Below are positions 53,432 through 63,525 of a stretch of DNA of 64,000 nt, piece by piece (position 1 is the stretch's first letter; every line of letters begins with the position of its first letter). This DNA is from Lactobacillales bacterium (GTDB lineage Bacteria; Bacillota; Bacilli; Lactobacillales; Streptococcaceae). A program made the position numbers and the translations under genes. A model generated the notes under the pieces. It searched no databases and was not told the DNA's origin. It saw nothing but the letters and a program-made list of their open reading frames with translations. The stretch is from the NCBI GenBank assembly GCA_031261705.1, contig JAISJD010000044.1, forward strand, positions 24,001 to 88,000, given 5' to 3'.

Positions 53432-53512
53432 CAAAAAAACCGATCGCGAGTTTGAGGGCGGTCGGTTGGTTTCTATCTTCGTACTTCTACTCCGATAAGA
53501 ATAAGAATGATT
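53432..53512 (-). ncRNA. Candidate small RNA with consensus promoter and terminator
   Basis: On the minus strand TTGACA (53542-53547), 17 bases, TATATT (53519-53524) predicts a start near 53512. About 80 bases later AACCGACCG and CGATCGGTT form a terminator stem with TTTTTTT. No ORF is present. It may be an antitoxin-type or regulatory RNA; no target was recognised. Confidence 0.55.
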
Positions 53513-53630
53513 GACTATAATATATTGCTTAGCGCCCCTTTTGTCAATGAAATTTCCGAGATTCCTGCCGATTTAACGCAGTTGTAACCAAAATATCTAA
53601 TAAAAATAATGTTTCACGTTTTCGTCAAAA

Positions 53631-53646
53631 AGTTTCACGTGGAACA
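53631..53646. promoter_or_regulatory. parS-like ParB binding site
   Basis: AGTTTCACGTGGAACA differs from the parS consensus TGTTTCACGTGAAACA at two positions, with the central TTTCACGTG intact. A perfect half-site TGTTTCACGT lies 12 bases upstream (53610-53619). Located 7 kb from oriC, upstream of mnmE. Confidence 0.6.
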
Positions 53647-53984
53647 GAATGTCGAGTTCTCGGGCTTTGTCGGCTGTTTGATAGGACGTTTCAGAAAATT
53701 TCATAAAAAAAGGAGCCTCGTCTAAGCCACTTTCAAAGACGAGGATGAATGAAAAAAAGTTGTCTTTCTGAGGGGTTGCGTCCCTCGATAAATTCATTAT
53801 AGCTAGGCGAGATTAACTGAACCTTAAAGTTGCGCAAAAAATTTCGTTATTTATCTGTAAAGATAGTTAAATAACCGTCTGCCCACGTTCGACGAGATTA
53901 GAATAAATCACTAATAAAAGTAAAATTTTCCTGCGCTTTTTCTGATCTGAGGTGTAGAATGAAAGTAGTTGAGGAGGAGATTCT

Positions 53985-54302
53985 ATGTCGCAAAATATTT
54001 TGGTGCTTTTTCTCGTAGTGGTGGTTGTATTTATTTACTTACTAGCGATTTTTATACGACTTACTGGCGGTCTTTTTTTGTCACGGAGTTTCTCCGAGTG
54101 GAAGACAGCTATTGCCGATAAAAAAACAAATTTACGAGAACGTGAAATTGGCTTAAAAATGTCTACTTTTGTTTTGAAATATTTTCCACTTCTCTTTGTT
54201 TTGCTGCTGATTGTGTGGAAATTTCAATGGTACAGCGGTCTTAGTTTGCTCTTTTTATTGCTCATTCTCCTCATTTACTATACATATAAGAAACACCGCT
54301 AA
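53985..54302 (+). CDS. Small integral membrane protein, unknown
   Basis: 105 residues with an N-terminal helix (ILVLFLVVVVVFIYLLAIFI), a basic cytoplasmic-type loop (EWKTAIADKKTNLREREIGL) and two further hydrophobic segments. SD GAGGAGG. No family recognised. Followed by a shared terminator and a convergent gene. Confidence 0.6.
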   Translation: MSQNILVLFLVVVVVFIYLLAIFIRLTGGLFLSRSFSEWKTAIADKKTNLREREIGLKMSTFVLKYFPLLFVLLLIVWKFQWYSGLSLLFLLLILLIYYTYKKHR

Positions 54303-54320
54303 GAGCTCAGCGGTGCTTTT
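54289..54320. terminator. Bidirectional terminator between convergent small genes
   Basis: CACCGCT and AGCGGTG form the stem; the plus strand continues CTTTTCTTTC and the minus strand TTTCTTA. Confidence 0.7.
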
Positions 54321-54564
54321 CTTTCGCCGGAAATGGACTTCGCAGGGTTTCATTGATTGGTTCTTTGGTGATAAGTTTTTTTTCATTACTACTAGCGGAG
54401 GCATTTTCAAAGCTATTTCCAAGCTGTCCCAAGTCAGAATTGAGCATTTTCCTCCACCCTTTATGATTTGGTGGATTCTTGGCGTTCTTCAAGCGTAATT
54501 TTTCGAGTTGTTTCGCTCGTTTTTTCTCGTTCAAACTATCTGACAGGTTTCCAAAAATTCCCAT
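54307..54564 (-). CDS. Small basic hypothetical protein
   Basis: 85 residues starting MGIFGNLSDSLNEKKRAKQL, followed by KLRLKNAKNPPNHKG. Lys/Asn-rich, without membrane segment or signal. AGAGGA precedes the ATG at a good distance. Reads towards the origin, against the local strand bias, with its own terminator. No family recognised. Confidence 0.55.
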   Translation of the reverse strand: MGIFGNLSDSLNEKKRAKQLEKLRLKNAKNPPNHKGWRKMLNSDLGQLGNSFENASASSNEKKLITKEPINETLRSPFPAKEKHR

Positions 54565-54790
54565 AACAAGTCCTCTTTCTCCCGTTCTTCTATTGTTACT
54601 TTCATTAAATTACAAATTCGTGAAACTCACTAGATGAGACGACCTCTTTTTATATTTTATTAAACATACCTAGCGTATCTTGCAATTTCCCGTAAATTGT
54701 TGTATCCTAAAGCCAATAAAATAAGTTTAAGTAGTGAAAGTGCTTGAACAGTGTCCGTTTTTGTCGTGGCGCTGTTGGGGACTTTTTTCG

Positions 54791-54886
54791 TTTGTCACTT
54801 AGTCGAGCGCGAGGAATAGAAGTTAGTGGAAAAATGCTCGTTCTGCTTGCAAATTTCCCGATTTTTCGTGATTTGTCACTTAGTCG
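54791..54886 (+). repeat. Direct-repeat pair in the mnmE leader
   Basis: TTTGTCACTTAGTCG at 54791-54805 and again at 54872-54886. The first copy runs into AGCGCGAGGAATAGAAGTTA, very close to the GAGCACGAGGAATAGAAATC that follows the direct repeats at divIVA and bglP. The second copy lies about 30 bases before the mnmE ATG. Confidence 0.6.
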
Positions 54887-54918
54887 TCTTACCTCTATCA
54901 ATAAGGAGAACCAGTAAA

Positions 54919-56319
54919 ATGCAAAATGTAACCATGGAATTTGATACGATTGCAGCAATTTCAACGCCACCAGGTGAGGGTGCCATTTCGATTGTGCGAC
55001 TTTCAGGCGATGATGCGGTAAAAATTGCTGCCAAAGTCTTTCGCCAAGGAAATAAAAATTTAGCTGAGGTACCTACTCATACAATTCATTATGGGCATAT
55101 CGTGGAACCAAAAAATAACAAGAACGTGGATGAAGTTATGGTGTCGGTGATGTATGCACCCAAAACCTTTACCCGTGAAAATGTCGTGGAAATCAACTGT
55201 CACGGCGGGATTGTCGTTGTCAATCAAGTCTTGCAGCTCTTGCTAAGAGAAGGTGCACGTCTTGCGGAACCGGGGGAATTTACCAAGCGGGCTTTCCTCA
55301 ATGGACGGGTCGATTTGTCGCAGGCGGAGGCCGTTATGGATCTCATTCGTGCGAAAACGGATAAGGCAATGGGCGTGGCAATTTCCCAATTAGACGGGAA
55401 TCTTTCGACACTTATACGTAACATGCGTCAGGAAATTCTTGACACGCTGGCACAGGTTGAGGTCAATATTGATTACCCTGAATACGACGATGTGGAGGAA
55501 ATGACGACGAAGCTCTTGCTTGAAAAGGCGGAACTCGTAAAACAACAACTTCGTCAACTTTTACAAACGGCGAAACAAGGGAAAATATTACGAGAAGGGT
55601 TATCTACTGCAATTATCGGGCGCCCAAATGTTGGAAAATCTTCCCTTTTAAATCATCTTTTACGAGAAGAAAAGGCGATTGTCACCGATATTGCGGGAAC
55701 AACTCGAGATGTCATTGAGGAATATGTCAATGTGCGCGGGGTACCGCTAAAACTCATTGATACTGCGGGAATACGTGAAACTGAAGACATCGTGGAACGT
55801 ATCGGAGTGGAACGTTCGAGAAAAGCCTTGGCGGAAAGTGACCTCATTTTACTCGTCTTAAATGCGAGCGAACCTCTCACCAAAGAGGATCGAGGGTTGA
55901 TTGAAGCAACCAACGGATTAAAACGTATCGTGTTATTAAATAAAACCGATTTACCGCAAAAATTAGACCTTTCAGAAGTGCAACAGCTGGTGAATGATAC
56001 GACTATTTTGAGCGTTTCTGTTTTGGAAAATCAAGGTCTTGACACATTAGAGGAAGAAATTGCTCGTCTCTTTTTCGGTGGAGAAACTGGAGAAAGTCGG
56101 GATGCCACCTACCTTTCAAACACACGCCATATCGCCCTTATTGAACAGGCGGAACAGGCGCTTGAAGAGGTGATTTCAGGTATTGAAGCGGGCATGCCGG
56201 TTGATTTGGTTCAGATTGACATGACAAGATGCTGGGACTACCTCGGCGAAGTGATTGGTGAAAGCGTACAGGATGAGTTGATTACGCAATTGTTTAGTCA
56301 ATTTTGTCTTGGAAAATAA
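54919..56319 (+). CDS. mnmE: tRNA modification GTPase MnmE
   Basis: 466 residues from the ATG at 54919 (AAGGAGAAC upstream). N-terminal formyl-THF-binding domain ([20 protein letters not shown]), an all-helical domain, an inserted Era-like GTPase domain with G1 [10 protein letters not shown]3 DTAGIRE and G4 NKTD, and the C-terminal FCLGK with the essential Cys. With MnmG it installs the cmnm5 group on U34 of tRNAs. Normally the gene after jag; here small genes and the padR operon intervene. Confidence 0.97.
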   Translation: MQNVTMEFDTIAAISTPPGEGAISIVRLSGDDAVKIAAKVFRQGNKNLAEVPTHTIHYGHIVEPKNNKNVDEVMVSVMYAPKTFTRENVVEINCHGGIVVVNQVLQLLLREGARLAEPGEFTKRAFLNGRVDLSQAEAVMDLIRAKTDKAMGVAISQLDGNLSTLIRNMRQEILDTLAQVEVNIDYPEYDDVEEMTTKLLLEKAELVKQQLRQLLQTAKQGKILREGLSTAIIGRPNVGKSSLLNHLLREEKAIVTDIAGTTRDVIEEYVNVRGVPLKLIDTAGIRETEDIVERIGVERSRKALAESDLILLVLNASEPLTKEDRGLIEATNGLKRIVLLNKTDLPQKLDLSEVQQLVNDTTILSVSVLENQGLDTLEEEIARLFFGGETGESRDATYLSNTRHIALIEQAEQALEEVISGIEAGMPVDLVQIDMTRCWDYLGEVIGESVQDELITQLFSQFCLGK

Positions 56320-56352
56320 TAAAATTGGCTCATTTTCTTTAAATGGGGTAAA

Positions 56353-56386
56353 ACATCAATGTTTATCAGGCATTGGTGTTTTTTTG
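56353..56386 (+). terminator. Terminator after mnmE
   Basis: ACATCAATG (56353-56361) pairs with CATTGGTGT (56371-56379), followed by TTTTTTT. Confidence 0.8.
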
Positions 56387-56572
56387 ACTTAATTCATTGT
56401 TGCATGCCTACCAATTTACCAATAATAACTATTTGCGTTTTTCCTCTGTACTCAAACGATTAGTAAGCAGGATTGTAGCTTTCTGGCACAACGATGTTGA
56501 TAAGGAAATAGTTTTTATTATTGAAAACACGTGCTAAAACAAACTTGTCAAGGAGGTATAGAGCGCAAGCCT

Positions 56573-56783
56573 ATGACACAACGAGAAGCTGGTGAACATA
56601 GCAAGAATGAATTTGTCACACGAATTTCAGTTGAGATTACTGAATATCTAGGAAATGAAAACCCAGTTAAAAAAACTTTGACTATTCCAACATGGGCAGA
56701 TAAGGCTGGAAGAGAAATGAAACTTAATTTCTCGCAAAACCTTAACTGAGGCAATAGCGGAGAAATCATTAGAAAAAGCCTAG
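56573..56783 (+). pseudogene. HicB-family antitoxin remnant (frameshifted)
   Basis: The first 50 or so residues include VEITEYLGNENPVKKTLTIP, then TWADKAGREMKLNFSQNL. This is the C-terminal part of HicB antitoxins (VNITEYL..N..VKKTLTIP.WL). The normal N-terminal HicB fold is absent, and the frame breaks at about 56740; after skipping one base it continues TEAIAEKSLEKA and stops at 56783. No hicA toxin gene is next to it. A terminator-like hairpin follows (56773-56804). Confidence 0.7.
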
Positions 56784-56901
56784 TATTGAGCAGTTAGGCT
56801 TTATTTTTAATCCCGTAAACACGTCCCCTTTCTAAAAATTTTTCCCCAAAGAAATGGAATCTCATTCGCATGAATTTTTAAAAATAACGCCTAAAATTTA
56901 C

Positions 56902-56938
56902 TGAAAGCGTTGACACCTAAAAAGAGCTATGCTAGAAT
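56902..56938 (+). promoter_or_regulatory. Promoter with cre site for the licT-bglP-bglA operon
   Basis: TTGACA (56910-56915), 17 bases, TAGAAT (56933-56938). TGAAAGCGTTGACA (56902-56915) fits the CcpA cre consensus and overlaps the -35, so glucose repression is expected. Confidence 0.8.
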
Positions 56939-56986
56939 GAACACAAATAAGAGAAAAACGACAGAATGGCGCCGCAGTCATTCCTG

Positions 56987-57076
56987 TGAGTATGTTACTG
57001 ATAAAGCAGGCAGAGCTCAGACCGATAAAAGTACACGACTTAAGTGTCATACTTTTGTATTGGTCTGAGTTTTTTT
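56987..57076 (+). promoter_or_regulatory. RAT antiterminator site and overlapping terminator
   Basis: The ribonucleic antiterminator sequence lies at about 56987-57018 (GTTACTGATAAAGCAGGC in its core). It overlaps the left arm of a terminator: CTCAGACC (57016-57023) with GGTCTGAG (57062-57069) and TTTTTTT. The antiterminator protein made by the next gene should bind it and let transcription continue when beta-glucosides are present. Confidence 0.85.
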
Positions 57077-57093
57077 CTGGAAAGGAGTCTAAA

Positions 57094-57933
57094 ATGAAAA
57101 TTAGTCAAATATTAAATAACAACGTTGCTTTAGTGAATCGAGGGGGAAACGAAGTCGTTGTCTATTCTAAGGGGATTGCGTTTAAGAAAAAGGTGGGGCA
57201 GGTCATCACCGAGAACGAAATTGAAAAAACGTACGTGCTAGACTCAACAGATCGATTGGAACATTTTAGCTATTTGTTATCTAATGCTGATGCACGTGTG
57301 ATAGCAATGGTCAATGAGGTGGTTTCTTACGGCGAACAACTACTTGATGAAAAAGCCAATGATTATTTGTATTTGACGCTACTTGACCACATGATTTTTG
57401 CCTTGAAACGTGCGGAAAAGGAACAATTTATTCGGAGTCCGTTAACTTGGGAAGTGAAGAAATTCTATCCAACACATTACCAAATTGGGTTATTTATGTT
57501 GACTAAAGCCAAAGAAATTTTCGGTGTGGAATTTCCAGAAGATGAAGCAGTTTCTATTGCCCTTCATTTCATGAACCTACAAGAAACCATGAATGGACTC
57601 GACCAAAAAATCGAGGATATGGAAACACTTCGCAATATTTTGAACATTATCCAATATCATTTCAAGTTGACACTCAAGGAATCGTCGATGAACTATATGC
57701 GGCTGGTGACCCATTTGCAGTATTTTATCGAACGATTACATCGCAAAAGCGCCTATCAAGAGAATGATGCGGAACTTTTCAACCAAATCAAAGGGCTATA
57801 TCCCGATTCCTTTGACTGTGTACAAAAAATCAACGTCTATGTAGAGAACAAATTTGCCGTCTCATTAACGCAAGATGAACAAACCTACCTGATGTTGCAT
57901 ATTCATCGGGTGACGCAACGAAGTCAAGCATGA
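57094..57933 (+). CDS. licT: BglG/LicT-family transcription antiterminator
   Basis: 279 residues from the ATG at 57094 (AAAGGAG upstream). RNA-binding CAT domain at 1-55 (KISQILNNNVALVNRGGNEV, GIAFKKKVGQVI), then PRD1 and PRD2 (VSIALHFMNLQ, LMLHIHRV) with the conserved His residues targeted by PTS phosphorylation. It binds the RAT upstream of itself. The last codons (RSQA-stop) coincide with the start of dispersed repeat copy B, so the natural C-terminus may have been changed. Confidence 0.9.
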   Translation: MKISQILNNNVALVNRGGNEVVVYSKGIAFKKKVGQVITENEIEKTYVLDSTDRLEHFSYLLSNADARVIAMVNEVVSYGEQLLDEKANDYLYLTLLDHMIFALKRAEKEQFIRSPLTWEVKKFYPTHYQIGLFMLTKAKEIFGVEFPEDEAVSIALHFMNLQETMNGLDQKIEDMETLRNILNIIQYHFKLTLKESSMNYMRLVTHLQYFIERLHRKSAYQENDAELFNQIKGLYPDSFDCVQKINVYVENKFAVSLTQDEQTYLMLHIHRVTQRSQA

Positions 57934-58203
57934 GGAATAGAAATCAGTGGAAAAACAAAAATTTTGCTTACGACAAGATGTTAGCAGTAACTGTATACGA
58001 AACGTTGTGGAGAATAAAATTCCGCAATGATGCTTATAAGTGTGCCTTTGTATTAGAGTAGTTTTTTTAGCAAGCTGAAAGAATTGCTTCGCAATTGTCT
58101 GTTTCACAGCCTCACTACTCTAATACAAAAATCTTACGCACTTACAAAAGTAAACTTTTGACGTTGCTTAAAGATTTTAGCTCTGTGATGAAGTCAAGCA
58201 TGA
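57920..58203 (+). repeat. Dispersed repeat element, copy B (about 284 bp)
   Basis: Same element as 31584-31883 in opposite orientation. Contains the hairpin GTATTAGAGTAGT (58050-58062) with ACTACTCTAATAC (58114-58126), perfect over 13 bases. The direct repeat TTAGCTCTGTGATGA lies at 58177-58191, and again at 58299-58313 about 25 bases before the bglP ATG. It begins inside the end of licT and separates it from bglP. Confidence 0.75.
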
Positions 58204-58337
58204 CAACTAAAAATAGACAAGAAAAGATAAAATTTCATAATGATAAAGAACATCCTTACAAAATTTTCCTATTTCTTGCAATTTTTGAACGAGTTGTCTT
58301 AGCTCTGTGATGATACCCAAACGAAAGGAAAATTCTC

Positions 58338-60191
58338 ATGAAATATAAAGAGTTTAACGAACAAATTATCAACTATGTAGGAGGGAAAGCTAATGTCAAG
58401 GCAGTCGTACACTGTATGACTCGTCTGCGTTTCACCCTCAACGATAGAAAATTAGCCGACACGGACGCTTTGAAAAATATGGACGGCGTGATTGACGTTG
58501 TCTCGAACAATGTGGCGTACCAAGTGATTGTCGGAACACACGTGAACGAAGTCTATAAAGAATTAATGGACATGCTTGGGCTGAGCGCCGATAGTAGTGA
58601 CGCACCCAAAGAAAAGAAAAATCCCATCAAAGCAATTTTAGATGTCGTTTCAGAATCCATGACACCGATTTTAGAACCCATTATCTGTGCGGGATTACTA
58701 GCCGCTTTCTTATCCATTGTGACATTGACGGGACTTATCTCACCAGAAAGCCCAACCTATCAAATTTTTGATGCGCTCCGTCAAGCGGTATTCTACTTCT
58801 TGCCGATTTTTATGGCGATGAGTTCTGCCAAACGCTTAGGTGCCAGCCCCTACTTAGCGGTGGCGCTCGCTGCTACCCTGCTCTCGCAACAAATCAACGA
58901 CGTCAAAGGGTTGAGCTTATTCGGACTTGGATTGCCACAAATTACCTATGCCAACAGCTTTATCCCGATTTTACTGGCAGTTTGGTTCATGGGCTATGTA
59001 ACCAAGCTTTCTAAAAAGGTGATTCCAAGTGCCTTGCAATACTTCCTATGCCCGTTATTTATTATGCTGATTACGCTTCCTGCGACCCTCTTAGTTTTCG
59101 GCCCAGTTGGCTTCTACGTAGGGGAAGGGATTATCGGTTTCTTCAACTTCTTGATGAATACGATTGGTGGCTGGTTTGTAATGATGTTATATTCTGCTTT
59201 GCAACCGTTCATTATTATGCTCGGTGCGGGGAACTTCATCATGCCAGTGATTACTTCGCTTCTAGCAACCAATGGCTATGACCCAGTCTTTACTGCTTCT
59301 TGTACGATTTCGGATATTGCGGTAGGGGGTGCCATGCTTGGTTATTTCCTAAGATCGCGCAATATGAAACAAAAACAATTATTCGGAACCGTGACCCTCT
59401 CTGCGATTCTTGGTGTAACGGAACCCGCTGTTTATGGGGTATTTGTGAAATTCCGCCGCCCATTTATCGCTGTCATGATTGGTGGAGGTCTTGGCGGACT
59501 CTTTGCCGGAATTACCGGAGTCAAATCTTACTCCCTCGCTTGGGGCTTGTTCGGACTTCCCTCTTATATCGGGAAAAATGATTTCATGAATTTTGGTCTA
59601 ATGATTGCAGCGGTCGTGATTAGCTTTGTCGGGGCTACAATATCCGCTTATCTATTAGGTATTCCAAATGAAGAGGCAGATGCAATCGAAGAAACACCCG
59701 ACACAAAACAAACTCCATTAGACGAAACAAAAGTACGGACGATTCCAGTCGGCAGTGTCGTTGCGGGAGAATTGGTGCAGTTGTCAGAAGTCAACGACCA
59801 AGCTTTTTCAACGGGTGCATTAGGTAAAGGAGTCGGCATTGTTCCAACAAGTAATGAAGTCTTTTCACCTATTGACGGCGAAGTGACGGCAGTTTTCCCA
59901 ACCAAGCACGCCATTGGTCTAGTCGATGAAAATGGGGTCGAGGTACTTATTCATATTGGGATTAACACCGTAGAATTAGACGGCAAACATTTTGAAGTAT
60001 TGGTCGAACAAGGACAAAAGGTGACAAAAGGACAAAAAATTGCCGAAGTGGACTTTGATTCGGTGAAATCAGCCGGTTATGACACGACAAGCATGGTCGT
60101 TATCACGAATACCAATCAATTTTTAGATGTGATTCCAGCGAAATCTGGGCGAGTGATTTCCTCGGATTGTGCGATGAATATTGTCTTATAG
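58338..60191 (+). CDS. bglP: Beta-glucoside PTS permease, EIIBCA
   Basis: 617 residues. EIIB at 1-85 with the phosphorylatable Cys in HCMTRLRFTL, EIIC about 100-450 with ten or so helices and GVTEPAVYGVFVKF, and EIIA about 480-617 with His in VLIHIGINTVEL. It imports aryl-beta-glucosides or cellobiose-like sugars as 6-phosphates. SD GAAAGGAAA. Follows the repeat-containing gap after licT and precedes the phospho-beta-glucosidase by 12 bases. Confidence 0.93.
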   Translation: MKYKEFNEQIINYVGGKANVKAVVHCMTRLRFTLNDRKLADTDALKNMDGVIDVVSNNVAYQVIVGTHVNEVYKELMDMLGLSADSSDAPKEKKNPIKAILDVVSESMTPILEPIICAGLLAAFLSIVTLTGLISPESPTYQIFDALRQAVFYFLPIFMAMSSAKRLGASPYLAVALAATLLSQQINDVKGLSLFGLGLPQITYANSFIPILLAVWFMGYVTKLSKKVIPSALQYFLCPLFIMLITLPATLLVFGPVGFYVGEGIIGFFNFLMNTIGGWFVMMLYSALQPFIIMLGAGNFIMPVITSLLATNGYDPVFTASCTISDIAVGGAMLGYFLRSRNMKQKQLFGTVTLSAILGVTEPAVYGVFVKFRRPFIAVMIGGGLGGLFAGITGVKSYSLAWGLFGLPSYIGKNDFMNFGLMIAAVVISFVGATISAYLLGIPNEEADAIEETPDTKQTPLDETKVRTIPVGSVVAGELVQLSEVNDQAFSTGALGKGVGIVPTSNEVFSPIDGEVTAVFPTKHAIGLVDENGVEVLIHIGINTVELDGKHFEVLVEQGQKVTKGQKIAEVDFDSVKSAGYDTTSMVVITNTNQFLDVIPAKSGRVISSDCAMNIVL

Positions 60192-61631
<1,440 letters not shown>

Positions 61632-61670
61632 AGTTTCGGTGAACTGAAATTTTTGAATGAACTTGAACAA

Positions 61671-61717
61671 AAGACGAACGACATTCCGCCAATTTGGAAA
61701 AATGTTGTTCGTCTTTT
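61671..61717 (+). terminator. Terminator of the licT-bglP-bglA operon
   Basis: AAGACGAACGACATT pairs with AATGTTGTTCGTCTT (one G-U pair), followed by TTCAT. Fifteen-base arms. Confidence 0.85.
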
Positions 61718-61740
61718 CATCTATAAAAATTTTCTCTCTT

Positions 61741-62151
61741 TTATTTTTTTTGGTCTAGGAAGGCTTGTTTAATGGCACCAAGTGTTGTCGCATCAGGGTC
61801 GTTGCTAGGGTCTATCACGACTCCCTCTTTTGGTAAGTTTTCCCCATAGGCAATGCAAGTTCCTGTCCCTGCATGAAATCCGCCAAAGATGGGATCAACG
61901 AGGACATGTGTGGAATCATCAAATTCAGCCCAACCACCATTCGGGTCGTTTAATTCTTCTAAAGTCAAAATTTCAAGTGCAGCAGTTATTGTAGAATTTG
62001 TTTTTTCTCCCTCTGTTTCCGCGATAACGGCTTCTGTTTTTGTTTCGGTATCCGCAGAAACTTTTTTTTCTGTGCGCCCATTTCCTAAGACTAAAGCGAC
62101 ACCAGCGATAAGGGTAAGTGTAGCAACGGCAATCAGTTTCATTTTTTTCAT
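61741..62151 (-). CDS. Small secreted protein, unknown
   Basis: 136 residues. Signal-type N-terminus (KLIAVATLTLIAGVALVLG) without lipobox, a Glu/Thr-rich linker to about 60, then a short domain (LEELNDPNGGWAEFDDSTHV, HAGTGTCIAYGENLP). SD GGGAGGAAAG. I do not recognise it; secretion looks likely. Confidence 0.6.
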   Translation of the reverse strand: MKKMKLIAVATLTLIAGVALVLGNGRTEKKVSADTETKTEAVIAETEGEKTNSTITAALEILTLEELNDPNGGWAEFDDSTHVLVDPIFGGFHAGTGTCIAYGENLPKEGVVIDPSNDPDATTLGAIKQAFLDQKK

Positions 62152-62223
62152 TTTCTTTCCTCCCTATCTAGTACATGCACAATCACTGCTAATAACAAGT
62201 TGCAACTAATAATGAGTAACTCT

Positions 62224-62886
62224 TTAATTATTTTCTACAGTATAATACGTTCCATTTTTAGGATTATACGTATAATAGGTTGTCATATTATTATCTCCGG
62301 TAATGTATTGATAACCACTTGAGACATACAAGGGAACACCGTAAGAAGCGCTAGTTCCAACACGATATTGGCTCCATGCATCGCCTCTATCACCTACTCG
62401 ACCATCATCAACATAAGAGCGCCATTTTAAGCGTGCGCCATTAGTTTGGAAATAACATTCAGCAAACCGCCACCCACTTGCACTAAATGGATTTGAACGG
62501 TAGTAATCACCACGATTCATGAATCGTATTAACGAATCTGCTGGTGGTGTCGCTCCTCTAGTGAGTGAAAGATTAAAAAAGTCATTTTCTGGTTCAGATA
62601 CTTGTTTTGCTAATATTTGTTTATATCGACTAAAAGTTATAGCATTTGGGTCTGTTTCAGTATTAATAGTTTTACCATTAACAAAGTCACCATTTTCATA
62701 GAGTACAAATTCACCACCAGAAACAAAACCACCTTGACGAGGTAATACAACAATTTTTTGCGTATCAGGAATAGAATCATTATCAGCAGATAATGCTGTT
62801 AATTATTCTGCTTTTACCTGTGTGCTACCTATTGCTGTAGCACTAAACATAAGTGAAGCAATAAATATTTTTTTTGAAATTTTCAT
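62224..62886 (-). pseudogene. Secreted protein gene interrupted by an in-frame stop
   Basis: The ATG at 62886 (SD GGAGG) starts a signal peptide (KKIFIASLMFSATAIGS) ending ...VKAE, where a TAA follows at 62803-62805. The same frame then continues for about 190 codons with protein-like sequence (KIVVLPRQGGFVSGGEFVLY, SGWRFAECYFQTNGARLKWR) to 62224. A downstream ATG at 62520 could give a 98-residue product but would lack a signal peptide. One nonsense mutation has disabled an otherwise intact exported protein; family unknown. Confidence 0.7.
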
Positions 62887-63131
62887 AAAATTTCCTCCAA
62901 TTTCTCCACATGGCAAGAAATTAAAACAACGAGCTCATTGAATAAAATTTTGCCAACGCCTCCAAAAATAAGCACTTATTCGACTACACTTGAATAATAA
63001 CACCTATTATTTTAAATGTAAAATTTCAAAAATAATTTTTTAATGATATTTAGATGAATAAATGATGATAAAATTTCATAGAGAAATCTGAGAAACTTTC
63101 AGTTAGGAGAAATAAAATGTAGAAATGTTCT

Positions 63132-63525
63132 TTATATCTTAAGCGCATCCAACCAATGATTGATACAGAATTTGTAAAAATGATTACGGGCGTTCTGCGA
63201 TTCTTTTAATAAAGTTTTTTCGTCCTGCTCTAGCACGCTCCATAAACTTCTATCGTAATTTTCCTAGAAAATGTCCTTGCTAATCTCATTTTAAGGATTT
63301 TTGTAGAGGTTCTCGTAAAAGTCGATAGCCTCCTCCATAGAAGCCCAATTCATGTTCTCATCGTCTTGTTCTTTGTTAGCTGATGAACTTGTGGTACTTT
63401 ATGTTGTGGCTGATGTTTTTTCAGACGTGGAAATTTCTGATTTTGACGTGTCTTTCTTCTGAGGAGCCGCCTGTTAAAAGAACGACTGCTAGTAATGTAG
63501 CGCCAACTAAACTGATTTTTTTCAT
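63132..63525 (-). pseudogene. Degraded lipoprotein gene
   Basis: Starts KKISLVGATLLAVVLLTGGS, where the expected lipobox Cys is replaced. A frameshift follows, then KDTSKSEISTSEKTSATT, a TAA, SSANKEQDDENMNWASMEEA, IDFYENLYKNP, another TAA, a TAG, and finally SLWSVLEQDEKTLLKESQ to a TAA at 63132. Reading across these lesions gives a continuous small Ser/Thr-linker lipoprotein of a kind common in lactic acid bacteria. At least three stops and one frameshift show it is dead. Confidence 0.75.

Noticed and set aside
53597-53797. 66-codon frame over the parS-like site
   Set aside because: No SD and no recognisable protein; the parS-like palindrome and half-site explain the conserved-looking sequence better.
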